From the NCBI RefSeq assembly GCF_030658505.1, contig NZ_JAUTXR010000183.1:1-64000 (forward strand): a stretch of 64,000 nt of DNA. The letters are read 5' to 3'. The notes under the pieces are model-generated. The model had not been told where the DNA came from. It saw nothing but the letters and a program-made list of their open reading frames with translations, and made no database searches. Below are positions 45,201-52,714 of this stretch, piece by piece. Positions within the stretch are counted from its first letter, which is position 1, and each line of letters begins with the position of its first letter. The stretch is from Stenotrophomonas raiganjensis (SeqCode) (GTDB lineage Bacteria > Pseudomonadota > Gammaproteobacteria > Xanthomonadales > Xanthomonadaceae). Position numbers and translations under genes: made by a program.

Positions 45201-46785
45201 CGAGCGCTACTTCAACGACCCGGCCGGCGACAGGCTGCGCACCGAGGTGAAGCAGGTGCAGGCGCGCAAGGTGGTGGGCGGCGACGATGACGACCTGACC
45301 ACCTGGACGCGCGAGGGCACCTACCAGGGCATGCACTACGTGTTTGACCGGGCGGGCGACCTGGTTCGCAAGGGCGTACCGCATGGGGATGCGCCGGATG
45401 ACCTGACGCTGATCTGGGATGCCAACCATCGGTTGGCCGAGAGTCGCCGCAACGGGCAGTCAACGTACTACGGCTATGACCCGTTGGGGCGGCGGGTGTT
45501 CAAGCGCAACTCGACGCAGACGACGTGGTTCTTCTGGGATGGAGACGCGTTGCTGGGTGAGGTGCAGCAGGCTAATGACGCCGAAGAGGCGGCGCCGGTG
45601 TGGGTGGGGAATGTGGCGAGCCTGGTGGAGGTGAGGCGCCGGCAGCGGCGGTTGGAAAAGCTGCATGAGCGAGTGCGGGAGTATGTGTACTACCCAGGGA
45701 CGTTTGAACCTCTTGCACTTCTTGTGAAGCGAGCCGAGGGATGTGCTGGTGAGCTTCCAATCTCAGCGCGAACTGTGCCAGGTGGTCCAGCAAAAGTTGA
45801 GTCTGCCGACGTCCCCAGAAAAAGAGCGCCATTGATGGGCTCTATTGGAGGTAAGGGGTTTGGGGCGCTGGGCCAATTCGTTCTGGGAGAGCCAACAGCT
45901 GACTTGGCAGAGATGTCAAAGGAAGGGGGCGCAGAGTACTGTTCATCGCATGTCGCTGATCCGGCCGTAGAAGATCGCTCTGGAGAGCGTCCCGTCGCTG
46001 ACGTTGAAGAGCTATCTAAGGAAACTCTGAAAGAAGATTCGACGACGGTAGCACTGCTTTACCAACTCGACCCGAATGGAGCTGCCGTTCGAATTCTGGA
46101 CACGAATGGGGGCCTGCACTGGCAAGCGCGATTCACGAGCCTCGGCGCTGCATTTGTCGCCGATAACTGCAAGTTGGAACAATCTCTCCGCCTGCTCGGG
46201 CAGTGCTACGACGAAGAAACCGGTCTTCATTACAACCGTCATCGCTACTACGACACTTGGATTGGCGGCTACATCTCTCAGGATCCAATCGGGTTGGATT
46301 CCGGCGTAGTAAATGTGTACGAGTTTGGTTCAAATGCGCTGTGTTTTGTCGATCCTTTGGGGCTATGGAACAAGCATCGAAAGAATGGCCAGTTTGCACG
46401 AAAGCCTGGTCCGAAGCCAAAGCCGAAGCCGAGTGTTCATGGCAATTCAAAGACGTCAACTAAACCCTCAGTTCTGTATGCGCAGTACGACGAGTCCGGT
46501 GTTTTCCAGAAGTGGGGTATCACTCAAGAAGTGGCCAATCCGAGGGCTCGATACGGGAATTCCATTCCGCGTGACTGGGACGTAATTGAGGTGGCGCGAG
46601 GGACGAGGCAAGACATGCTCAATCTTGAACGCGAGTTGACAAGTGCGCTGCCGGGACCCAGGAACTTTGAGAGCTGGGCTGGTAGCAAGCCCGGTGCAGC
46701 GCTATCCTCGGCGGCGAAGAACGCCTTGACTATGGCGGACGATTTGGCGAAGAGGCTTGCGGCTGCTTCCGGTTGTCGCAGCTAG
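42268..46785 (+). CDS. PAAR-Rhs polymorphic toxin with GIY-YIG-like C-terminal domain
   Basis: 1505 residues, GTG start with AAGGAG upstream. The N-terminus (about 1-150) is a DUF4150/PAAR-like spike tip without TM helices (PCPLPTPHIGLVLDPFDYIPF, read as two parts). From about 210 to 1140 many YD/Rhs repeats (YDAxGRL type) form the cocoon. The Rhs core ends YDEETGLHYNRHRYYD and DPLGLW (1362-1367). The 138-residue tip follows. VLYAQYDESG, KWGIT, PRARYG and LERELTSAL match the order of GIY-YIG nuclease motifs, so a DNase toxin is likely but unproven. Residues about 1150-1260 are an unusual insert, and GC falls from there on. Confidence 0.87.
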   Translation: MSIAAKHFDPQLGIDIHMYAVPPCPLPTPHIGLVLDPFDYIPFIGSTIKVNGVHRGTAGTGGLDIHIPLGVWGPPLAAPMGPQFDGEEIFMGSRTVSADGEPFSRLAMPVLDCNLAGMINPFRMKKPKKPLRAMSLPTGLNVAIPTSVTVGGPPTVSWTALAFRAAFAGLGKLRKSAFFRKKMDAFANWRRGKWGHLPSGFLKCKVLRAEPVDIRDGSVVVSHQDFDIPGRLPFAWQRSYGSRRAGEPGQCGAGWQTPADIRLELLDDGSVWLSGPDQVAFFPELPPADGDAGAILDFVDGARLLRRRGQWQVRFKSGLRYVFGGELPAGVSALPNPQSWPIERIEDAHGNHWRFERRDGHLVRIVESGIGDLQGRFIEVEARHGRIDRMALHDPATGLVHPLVSYRYSGEGDLLAAVDALGAPRTFAYEQHRMVRHTDRVGLSFHYAFDAQGRVVHSWGDGGLYDYHFEYDALLRETRVTDSLGHLSVVKFDENQMPLCEIDPLDGVTLFEYDDFGRTVAVTDPEGLRTAFAYDAHGNLVCLTRADGTSIQMEYDLDDHMVSLRTPDGFDWQQAYDGQGLLVSQTDPLGATTRFEYDARGQLESQTNARQAVTRLRYDRHGLVAAVVDALGHESRFEHDPLGNLLRQVDPLGQTSRYEYDAKGRLLATAGPDGNGVRCEYDAEDQLVRYTDEVGAQTRLQYVGIGQIGKRLQADGHSVEYRYDTEEQLIAVINQRGETYQLVRDALGRIVEEVDYWGQSRCYTYDAAGRLTSTVDPLGQRIAFTTDKLGRITRKTLPDVRQPGQQVQEHFVYDVQGQIVELRNPARTVKRRYDPLGQLLEELQDGFRVGYGYDEVGNEVLRETSAGNRVAFGYDLRDQTVSVAINGESPISIERDALGRTTREHLSPHLQRDFTYDSRNLLTSQSVLKDAAPLFETRYDYDRSGNLTRRSDSTQGVDEYRYDAIGRLLQHIDPKGRVERYFNDPAGDRLRTEVKQVQARKVVGGDDDDLTTWTREGTYQGMHYVFDRAGDLVRKGVPHGDAPDDLTLIWDANHRLAESRRNGQSTYYGYDPLGRRVFKRNSTQTTWFFWDGDALLGEVQQANDAEEAAPVWVGNVASLVEVRRRQRRLEKLHERVREYVYYPGTFEPLALLVKRAEGCAGELPISARTVPGGPAKVESADVPRKRAPLMGSIGGKGFGALGQFVLGEPTADLAEMSKEGGAEYCSSHVADPAVEDRSGERPVADVEELSKETLKEDSTTVALLYQLDPNGAAVRILDTNGGLHWQARFTSLGAAFVADNCKLEQSLRLLGQCYDEETGLHYNRHRYYDTWIGGYISQDPIGLDSGVVNVYEFGSNALCFVDPLGLWNKHRKNGQFARKPGPKPKPKPSVHGNSKTSTKPSVLYAQYDESGVFQKWGITQEVANPRARYGNSIPRDWDVIEVARGTRQDMLNLERELTSALPGPRNFESWAGSKPGAALSSAAKNALTMADDLAKRLAAASGCRS

Positions 46786-46800
46786 ACCTATGGAGGACAG

Positions 46801-47199
46801 ATGGAAGTGACGTTGAGCGGAAGGTTGGGCGGGCCAGAGGTGGGGGTGAAGTATCAACCTGAGATCGTCCAGGCACGCGCTAGATTGAAGTCCGCGTTCG
46901 CAGAGCTGTCTATTGATGGTCTGGAGACGATCGATGTTGAACTGTGGATCAGTGGCAGTTTGACAGAGTATTGCCCGGAAGGGATTTCATCGTCGGTTAG
47001 ATTCTCTGCCAAGAAAAAGAGTGTTCTGCTTGCTGTCTGCGTTGGAAAGGACGAGGCAACGTCCGTCGATGATGATTGTGCTGCATCGGCAATTGGAGGT
47101 TGGCTGACGCGCGGTTTCGAAAGTGCAAAGCTGCCGCGCAGTGCCGGTAAGATTGATTTCTCGGGCGTTGCTGGCGCCGTGAATCTCTGTTTCGCTTGA
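46801..47199 (+). CDS. Candidate immunity protein for the Rhs toxin
   Basis: 132 residues with GGAGG just upstream, beginning 15 nt after the Rhs stop. No signal peptide or TM helix, acidic, with DVELWISGSLTEYCPEG and a C-terminal DDDCAASAIGGWLTRGF segment. I do not recognise the family. The position directly behind the toxin tip, the same low-GC composition and the small cytosolic nature fit the cognate immunity protein of a nuclease toxin. That is inference from context only. Confidence 0.7.
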   Translation: MEVTLSGRLGGPEVGVKYQPEIVQARARLKSAFAELSIDGLETIDVELWISGSLTEYCPEGISSSVRFSAKKKSVLLAVCVGKDEATSVDDDCAASAIGGWLTRGFESAKLPRSAGKIDFSGVAGAVNLCFA

Positions 47200-47216
47200 T
47201 TGGTCCGGGAGGCCTG

Positions 47217-47687
47217 GTGTGTCCTGATTGGGGTTCCTGTTTTGAGCGCCTCGATGAGATGATCGCTCGATCAGCGCGGGTAAGGGTGTTTCCTGGTCGT
47301 GCTGCTTCTCCGGAGCTTGTGGAGAATGCAGAGAAGGAGCTTGGGTTGGCTCTGCCAGTTTCCTACAAGGCTTGGCTTGGTGAGTTTGGCAACCTTTTTG
47401 TAGGTCCAGATCCCGTTTTCGGCCTCGCAGATGCGGAGATCCGTGACGTGGCTGATGACGACCTTGTCTACAACGCTCGCTTGGTCGAGGAGAACGGCTT
47501 TCCTCCAGAAGGCCTGATTCCGATTTTCGTTCCAGACTCGGACGAAGCCTTCTACTTCGATACACGTGGAGGATTGAAAGGCGGGGAGTATCCAGTTCTG
47601 CGGTACGACTACAATACCGGGGAGTTCGAATTCTCTTCGCCATCATTCTTTGATTTCCTGATGGGCCTCGTTCGTCGCTCAGGTTAA
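47217..47687 (+). CDS. SMI1/KNR4 (SUKH-1) family protein, probable immunity protein
   Basis: 156 residues from a GTG at 47217, chosen because GGGAGG stands 4 nt upstream; TTG at 47196 is the alternative. SUKH features are LVENAEKELGLALPVSYKAWL, then GEFGNLFVGPDPVFGL, then IFVPDSDEAFYFDTRGG and YDYNTGEFEFSSPSF. SUKH proteins are the commonest immunity proteins of bacterial polymorphic toxins, especially nucleases. It follows the first candidate immunity gene and may be either the cognate immunity to this Rhs tip or an orphan retained from an earlier tip. Confidence 0.85.
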   Translation: MCPDWGSCFERLDEMIARSARVRVFPGRAASPELVENAEKELGLALPVSYKAWLGEFGNLFVGPDPVFGLADAEIRDVADDDLVYNARLVEENGFPPEGLIPIFVPDSDEAFYFDTRGGLKGGEYPVLRYDYNTGEFEFSSPSFFDFLMGLVRRSG

Positions 47688-47960
47688 AGACGTTCTTGCC
47701 TTCTGGTTCCTGGCCTTGCCCTGCCTGCTATGGTGTGGCTGTAGCGCTGTGCTCATACGCCCTGGGTGGCGTGGTCGCTCGGTTGGCGACCTCTCGCGTT
47801 GCGCAATCCGGTGCTGACGTTGAAGCGCCGCTGCAAGCGTGCATTAATTTATTTCATGTGCAGTGCCTTCATTGGTCTCTGTGGTGGTCCTGGATGTGCG
47901 AAATATTGATGATCAAGAATTCAAGATGGCGTTGATTGCGGTGGTAGCGTCTTCGAGGCG
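47688..47960. other. Low-GC spacer with decayed coding fragments
   Basis: No intact gene. Frames here read YALGGVVARLATSRVAQSG and, near the right end, NIDDQEFK, which would join smoothly onto the next open frame after a one-base shift near 47925. The stretch looks like leftover immunity or toxin-tip DNA. AT-rich ATTAATTTATTTC at 47843-47855 is unlike the rest of the window. Confidence 0.5.
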
Positions 47961-48593
47961 GTGCGGATAGCAAACAGTAGTTTTGACAATTGCGGAATGT
48001 CGTTGTCCAAGCGCCCTTCAAGGATGAGTTCCGTCCGCGATGTCAGAGTCTCGAACTGCAAGGTGATCAACTCTGAGATCGGGCCGACAGTGTTCGAGGA
48101 TGTCCAGGTCGAAGGGTTGGATGTGAATCCAATTCTCCTGCTCTGGTCCTGCTTCTATAGGAGGGTGTGCCTTGTCGGGAAGATTGGGAAGATCAGAGTC
48201 AATATCGAGCCCTCCGCGTTCTGCACGGATTCCGGAGTTCTCGCGGAATTTGCGGAACGGCGCGCGGCGTTCTATTCAAGCGTAGACTGGGCTCTGGACA
48301 TCAGTCGGGCGAGGTTTGTCGACTTCGCCTGCAAAGCTGTTCCTCTCGCTTTGATCCGGAGAGATCCGGAGACTCAGGTGATAGTCCGGAAGCAGGACTT
48401 CTCTGGGGTCGATATGCTGGGAACTCAGTTCGCAAGTGCGTTCCCTGAGACGCACACGAGACTAGGCATCTTCGGTGAGTCGATTGCTGAGGAGGCGTTG
48501 CTTGTGGTGCCTTTGGCCGCACCAAGGAAGCGACGTGAAGACTGGGCAGGTGGGATCGCAGAGTTGAGGCGTTTGGGGATTGTCTCGGGTTAG
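47961..48593 (+). CDS. Pentapeptide-like hypothetical protein, possibly 5'-truncated by a frameshift
   Basis: 210 residues if the GTG at 47961 is used; no good ribosome site precedes it. The N-terminal part (VRIANSSFDNCGMSLSK, VRDVRVSNCKVINSEIG, VFEDVQVEGL) has the strand spacing of pentapeptide-like beta-helices. The C-terminal half (WALDISRARFVDFACKAVP, IVRKQDFSGVDML) is unfamiliar. The frame is open upstream to 47913 (DGVDCGGSVFEA), and the likely original N-terminus lies in another frame ending NIDDQEFK. It may be a third, damaged immunity gene of the Rhs locus. Composition is lower-GC than neighbouring core genes. Confidence 0.55.
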   Translation: MRIANSSFDNCGMSLSKRPSRMSSVRDVRVSNCKVINSEIGPTVFEDVQVEGLDVNPILLLWSCFYRRVCLVGKIGKIRVNIEPSAFCTDSGVLAEFAERRAAFYSSVDWALDISRARFVDFACKAVPLALIRRDPETQVIVRKQDFSGVDMLGTQFASAFPETHTRLGIFGESIAEEALLVVPLAAPRKRREDWAGGIAELRRLGIVSG

Positions 48594-48737
48594 GCGAGTT
48601 TCCGCTCATGCTCGGCTCTCTTCCCATTGGATTGTAGAGAGTCTTGGGTGAGGGCCTGTTTCGACGGCATCGCCCCATCCAACCCCATTTGCCCCAGCCA
48701 CGCGTTGAACCGTCCAACCTCCCGCTGGAGCAGTCCC

Positions 48738-51662
48738 ATGCCCCTCGTCCACCGCGTGATTCCATCCGTACTGGCCCTGCTGCTCTGCGCTGTCGCTGGG
48801 GTTGCCCAGGCGCAGTCCACCAAGGCCGTCCGGCCCGTCCGGTCTGTGCCGCTATTGCAGGTTGCCGGCGCCGAGCAGCCCATCGCGTTGCGCCAGGCCC
48901 GCATCGAAGGTGACATCCAGGCCGGCATCGCCCAGACCCGCATCACCCTGGAGTTCCACAACCCGAACCGGCGCGTGCTGGAGGGAGAGTTGCAGTTCCC
49001 ATTGGCCGAGGGCCAGCAGATCACCGGGTTCGCCCTGGATATCGGCGGCGAACTGCGCGAGGCGGTGCCGGTGCCCAAGGACCGCGGCCGCCAGGTCTTC
49101 GAGGAGATCGCCCGCCGTGGCGTCGACCCCGGCCTGCTGGAGCAGACGGCGGGCAACCAGTTCCGCCTGCGCATCTACCCGCTGCCGGCCGGTGGCAGTC
49201 GCCGCGTGCAGCTGGTGCTGCGCGAGCCGCTGGCCTTCTCCAGCCGGGGCTGGCGGTGGACATTGCCGTTGCAGTTCGCAGCAGGTGCTGCCTCCGTTGA
49301 CGTCAAGGTGCAGGCGCCCGGGGCGATGACCGTGGGTACCGCACCGTTCCAGATCACGGCGGGCCAGCTGCAATGGCAGGGTCGCGGCGCGCAGCTGCCG
49401 GCACAGCTGCAATGGACCCTGCCGGCCGAACGCAAGCCGCTGGTGCAGGTGGCGCCGTGGCAGGACGGCCACTATCTGCTGGCGCAGCTGCCGGTGCCGA
49501 TCAGTAGCGCTCCCCGCATGCTGCCGAGCGAGGTCGGCCTCCTGTGGGACGGTTCGGGTTCGTCCGGCCAGCGCGATCGCGCTCGCGAGTTTGCCCTGCT
49601 GGACCGCTACTTCGCTGCAATGGGCAATGGCACGGTCGCGCTGACCGTGCTGCGCGATCGCGCCGAGCCGGTCCGCAGATTCCGCATCCGCGGTGGCAAC
49701 TGGAGCGAGCTGCGCGCCGCTTTGCAGGCGGTGCGCCCGGACGGTGCCAGTGCGCTGGCGCAGTGGCAACCGCAGCCGAGCGTGAAGGAGTACCTGCTGG
49801 TCAGCGACGGCCTGCTGACCTACGGGCCGGAACAGTTGCCAGCGATGGCGCCGGATCAGCGCCTGTTTGCAGTCAGCGGCGCCGGTGCCCGCACCGACAG
49901 CACGCGCCTGCGCAGCTGGAGTGAAGCCCGCGGTGGCCGCTTCGTCGCCCTGGAAGCCGACGTCGATACCGCCGCGCGTGCACTCCTGTCTTCGCCGCTG
50001 GATGTGCAGGTCGACGCCGGGCGTGGCGTGCAGGACGTGGTGATTGACCGCCGCAGTGAAGCCGAAGGCTGGCTGTGGCTGCACGCGCGGCTGGCGGCGG
50101 AGGGTGTGCCAATGCGGGTGCGCGTTGGCGGTGGTGAGTGGCTGGCGCTGCCGGCCACGGAGAAGAGCGACGACGGTGAACTGCTCGCCGGCTTGTGGGC
50201 GCAGGCGCGCCTGCAGCAGCTGGGGGCCGACCGTCGTGGCAACCGCGAGGCAATGCAGCGCCTGTCGCAGCAGTTCGGCCTGGTCGGGCCGGACACCTCG
50301 CTGATCGTGCTGGAAACGCTGGAGGACTACCTGCGCTACGCGATTCGCCCGGCGGGCAAACTGCGCGCCGAGTACGACGCCCGCTTCGCGCGCCAGGTGA
50401 GCGACCGCGCCGCAGCTGATCGCCTGCGTCTGGACGAGGTTGCCGCACGCTGGAAGGAGCGCCAGCAGTGGTGGAGCCGCCGCTGGCCGAAGGGCGCACT
50501 GCCGCAATTGAAGGGCCGGGCCCTGGAAGTCGCAGCCGCAGACGCTGCGATGGAATCGGCGCCGGTGGCGATGTTGGCCGCGCCGGCACCGGCGGCGCCT
50601 CCCGCGCCTGCACCGATGGCCGCCGCAGCCGAGCAGCGCATGCAGGCCGGCAGCCCGCGCGCGCGTCGCTCGGTGTCTGCAGCGAACAAGGCGCTGGATT
50701 CGATCGAGGTGGCGGGCGGCGTTGCCGGACCCTCGGCAGCCGCCAACAATGGCCAGCTCGGTATCCAGCTGGCGGCATGGCAGCCTGACTCGGCCATTGC
50801 CCGGCGCCTGCGCCAGGGCCCGCCGTCGCAGCTCTACGACCGCTACCTGGCCGAACGCGAGGCACATGCCGACAGCAGTGGGTTCTTCCTCGACGTGGCC
50901 GACCTGCTGCTGGAGCAGGGCCAGCGCGAGCTGGCGCTGCGTGTGCTGTCGAACCTGGCCGAGATGGACCTGGACAACCGCCACCTGCTGCGCGTGCTCG
51001 GCTACCGGCTGATGCAGGCCGATGCCCCGGCGCTGGCGGTGCCGGTGTTCGAGCAGGTGCTGGCAATGGGCCAGGAAGAGCCTCAGAGCTTCCGTGACCT
51101 CGGCCTGGCGTTGGCCGCCGCCGGAAAGCCGCAGCAGGCGCTGGCGCCGCTGTACCAGGTGGTGGTGCGGCCGTGGGACAGCCGATTCGATGGCATCGCG
51201 CTGATCGCGCTGGATGAGCTGACCAATCTGGTTGCACGCAGCACGCCCAGGCTCGACACCCGCAGCATCGACCCGCGCCTGCTGCAGGCGATGCCGCTGG
51301 ACCTGCGCGTGGTGCTGTCCTGGGATGCCGACAACAGCGACATGGACCTGTGGGTGACCGATCCGAACGGCGAGCGTGCGTACTACGGCAACCGCCTGAC
51401 CTACCAGGGTGGGCAGATGTCGCAGGACTTCACCGGCGGCTATGGGCCCGAGCAGTTCTCGCTGCGCAACGCCAAGCCGGGCAAGTACAAGGTGGAAGCA
51501 AACTACTTCGGCAGCCGCCAGCAGCTGGTGACCGGCGCGACCACGCTGATGCTGCGGCTGACCACCCAGTGGGGCACGCCGAAGCAGAAGGACCAGATGG
51601 TGACGATGCGGCTGAAGGACCGCGCCGAGACCGTGCTGGTGGGCGAGTTCGAGGTGAAGTAG
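48738..51662 (+). CDS. Secreted VIT-domain protein with C-terminal DUF2135
   Basis: 974 residues from MPLVHRVIPSVL (GGAG upstream), with a signal peptide cleaved near AQAQS. A VIT domain (about 30-150) has GELQFPLAEGQQITGFALDI and AVPVPKDRGRQVFEEI. A vWA-like region with GLLWDGSGSSGQRDR follows, keeping DGSGS of the metal site. A long Ala/Pro linker, helical (TPR-like) repeats around 725-850 and a C-terminal DUF2135 domain (DNSDMDLWVTDPNGERAYY) complete it. VIT/vWA proteins are surface or periplasmic binding scaffolds; the ligand is unknown. GC returns to the genome norm here, so the foreign insert ends before this gene. Confidence 0.85.
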   Translation: MPLVHRVIPSVLALLLCAVAGVAQAQSTKAVRPVRSVPLLQVAGAEQPIALRQARIEGDIQAGIAQTRITLEFHNPNRRVLEGELQFPLAEGQQITGFALDIGGELREAVPVPKDRGRQVFEEIARRGVDPGLLEQTAGNQFRLRIYPLPAGGSRRVQLVLREPLAFSSRGWRWTLPLQFAAGAASVDVKVQAPGAMTVGTAPFQITAGQLQWQGRGAQLPAQLQWTLPAERKPLVQVAPWQDGHYLLAQLPVPISSAPRMLPSEVGLLWDGSGSSGQRDRAREFALLDRYFAAMGNGTVALTVLRDRAEPVRRFRIRGGNWSELRAALQAVRPDGASALAQWQPQPSVKEYLLVSDGLLTYGPEQLPAMAPDQRLFAVSGAGARTDSTRLRSWSEARGGRFVALEADVDTAARALLSSPLDVQVDAGRGVQDVVIDRRSEAEGWLWLHARLAAEGVPMRVRVGGGEWLALPATEKSDDGELLAGLWAQARLQQLGADRRGNREAMQRLSQQFGLVGPDTSLIVLETLEDYLRYAIRPAGKLRAEYDARFARQVSDRAAADRLRLDEVAARWKERQQWWSRRWPKGALPQLKGRALEVAAADAAMESAPVAMLAAPAPAAPPAPAPMAAAAEQRMQAGSPRARRSVSAANKALDSIEVAGGVAGPSAAANNGQLGIQLAAWQPDSAIARRLRQGPPSQLYDRYLAEREAHADSSGFFLDVADLLLEQGQRELALRVLSNLAEMDLDNRHLLRVLGYRLMQADAPALAVPVFEQVLAMGQEEPQSFRDLGLALAAAGKPQQALAPLYQVVVRPWDSRFDGIALIALDELTNLVARSTPRLDTRSIDPRLLQAMPLDLRVVLSWDADNSDMDLWVTDPNGERAYYGNRLTYQGGQMSQDFTGGYGPEQFSLRNAKPGKYKVEANYFGSRQQLVTGATTLMLRLTTQWGTPKQKDQMVTMRLKDRAETVLVGEFEVK

Positions 51663-51718
51663 CGCCGCGCCATGCGTGACTGTCTCACGGCACCGTTGGA
51701 TCCGCGCATGGCGTGGAC

Positions 51719-52705
51719 CTAACGGATGCCGCTCGGCTTCGGGAAGCGTTGCCGCGGAATCCACCGCGCCAGCGCCACGCCGCCACCGAGGATCAGCAGC
51801 GTGCCGACGGTATGCCACAGCAACGCGGTGATCGCTGTATCTGGCAACGGAATCCTCTGCGCCAGCCAATCGACGAGCGGCCGCGCCAGCAGGTAGACCA
51901 CCACAACGCCCAGTACCCGAAACACCCGCTGCACGATGCCCTGTGGGTCGGCCGGCCAGCCGACCCACTGCAGCCACGCCACCAGCAGTGCGAGTGCGAG
52001 CAGGCGTGCGGCTTCGCCCAGCGGCACGAGCGGTGTCCACAGCGAGGCCCAGGCCAGCGCCACGGCCAGGCCCAGCAGGGTGGGCAGCTGCCAACGTCGC
52101 GCCGCGCGCAGCTCCGGCATCAGCAGCCACGCCAGCACGGCTACAGCGATGCCGATCAGCCAGCCGGCCAGTACGTCGGCGAGGAAATGCCGGCCCAGGT
52201 ACATCCGTGACAGCGCCATCAGCAGTGGCCAGCCCGGCACCAGGACCCAGCGCAGCCAGCAGCGGCGGATGCCGAAGGCCAGCAACAGGCCGACGCAGGC
52301 GGCGGTGGCCACACCGACATGGCCACTGTTGAAGCCGTAGTCGGCGTCGGGCTGTGCCCGCAGCATTGCGGTGGCCTGCGCGTCCGGCAGTGCCCAGAAG
52401 GTGTGGCCTCCGCCATCCACCACGAACGGATGCGACGGCTCGCCCTTGTCCAGCACTGCTGCATCCACATCGGTGGGGCGGGGCAGTGCGGCACCCTGCT
52501 TGATCGCGTGGGTGGCGCAGGCCATCAGCAGCACCGCCAGCATCACGCACAGGCCGGCGCGCAGGCGTGCTCCGAAGGCGCACACCAGGATCAGCGCGGT
52601 ATAGGCCATTTCGTAACCGAGCAGGCTGATGAACTGCATCAGCGACAGCATCCAGCCGCTGTCGAAGGTCTGCTGCAACCACAGGTGCCAATGTGTCTGG
52701 AACAT
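51719..52705 (-). CDS. PAP2-family membrane phosphatase
   Basis: 328-residue multi-pass inner-membrane protein with the three PAP2 motifs: KQGAALPRP (C1), GFNSGHVG (C2, variant of PSGH with Asn) and SRMYLGRHFLADV (C3). The C2 and C3 His residues are the expected nucleophile and acid. About 8 TM helices. Relatives remove phosphate from undecaprenyl-PP, phosphatidate or lipid A. The neighbouring acyltransferase gene, 9 nt upstream on the same strand, suggests a shared role in lipid or surface-polysaccharide modification; the substrate is not known. Confidence 0.88.
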   Translation of the reverse strand: MFQTHWHLWLQQTFDSGWMLSLMQFISLLGYEMAYTALILVCAFGARLRAGLCVMLAVLLMACATHAIKQGAALPRPTDVDAAVLDKGEPSHPFVVDGGGHTFWALPDAQATAMLRAQPDADYGFNSGHVGVATAACVGLLLAFGIRRCWLRWVLVPGWPLLMALSRMYLGRHFLADVLAGWLIGIAVAVLAWLLMPELRAARRWQLPTLLGLAVALAWASLWTPLVPLGEAARLLALALLVAWLQWVGWPADPQGIVQRVFRVLGVVVVYLLARPLVDWLAQRIPLPDTAITALLWHTVGTLLILGGGVALARWIPRQRFPKPSGIR

Positions 52706-52714
52706 CCGTTGTCC

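Noticed and set aside
51664-51722. Another SMAG element downstream of the VIT gene
   Set aside because: CGCGCCATGCGTG and CGCATGGCGTGGACCTAAC look like decayed SMAG pieces, but stems are short and the CTAC end is altered, so it is not listed as a clear element.
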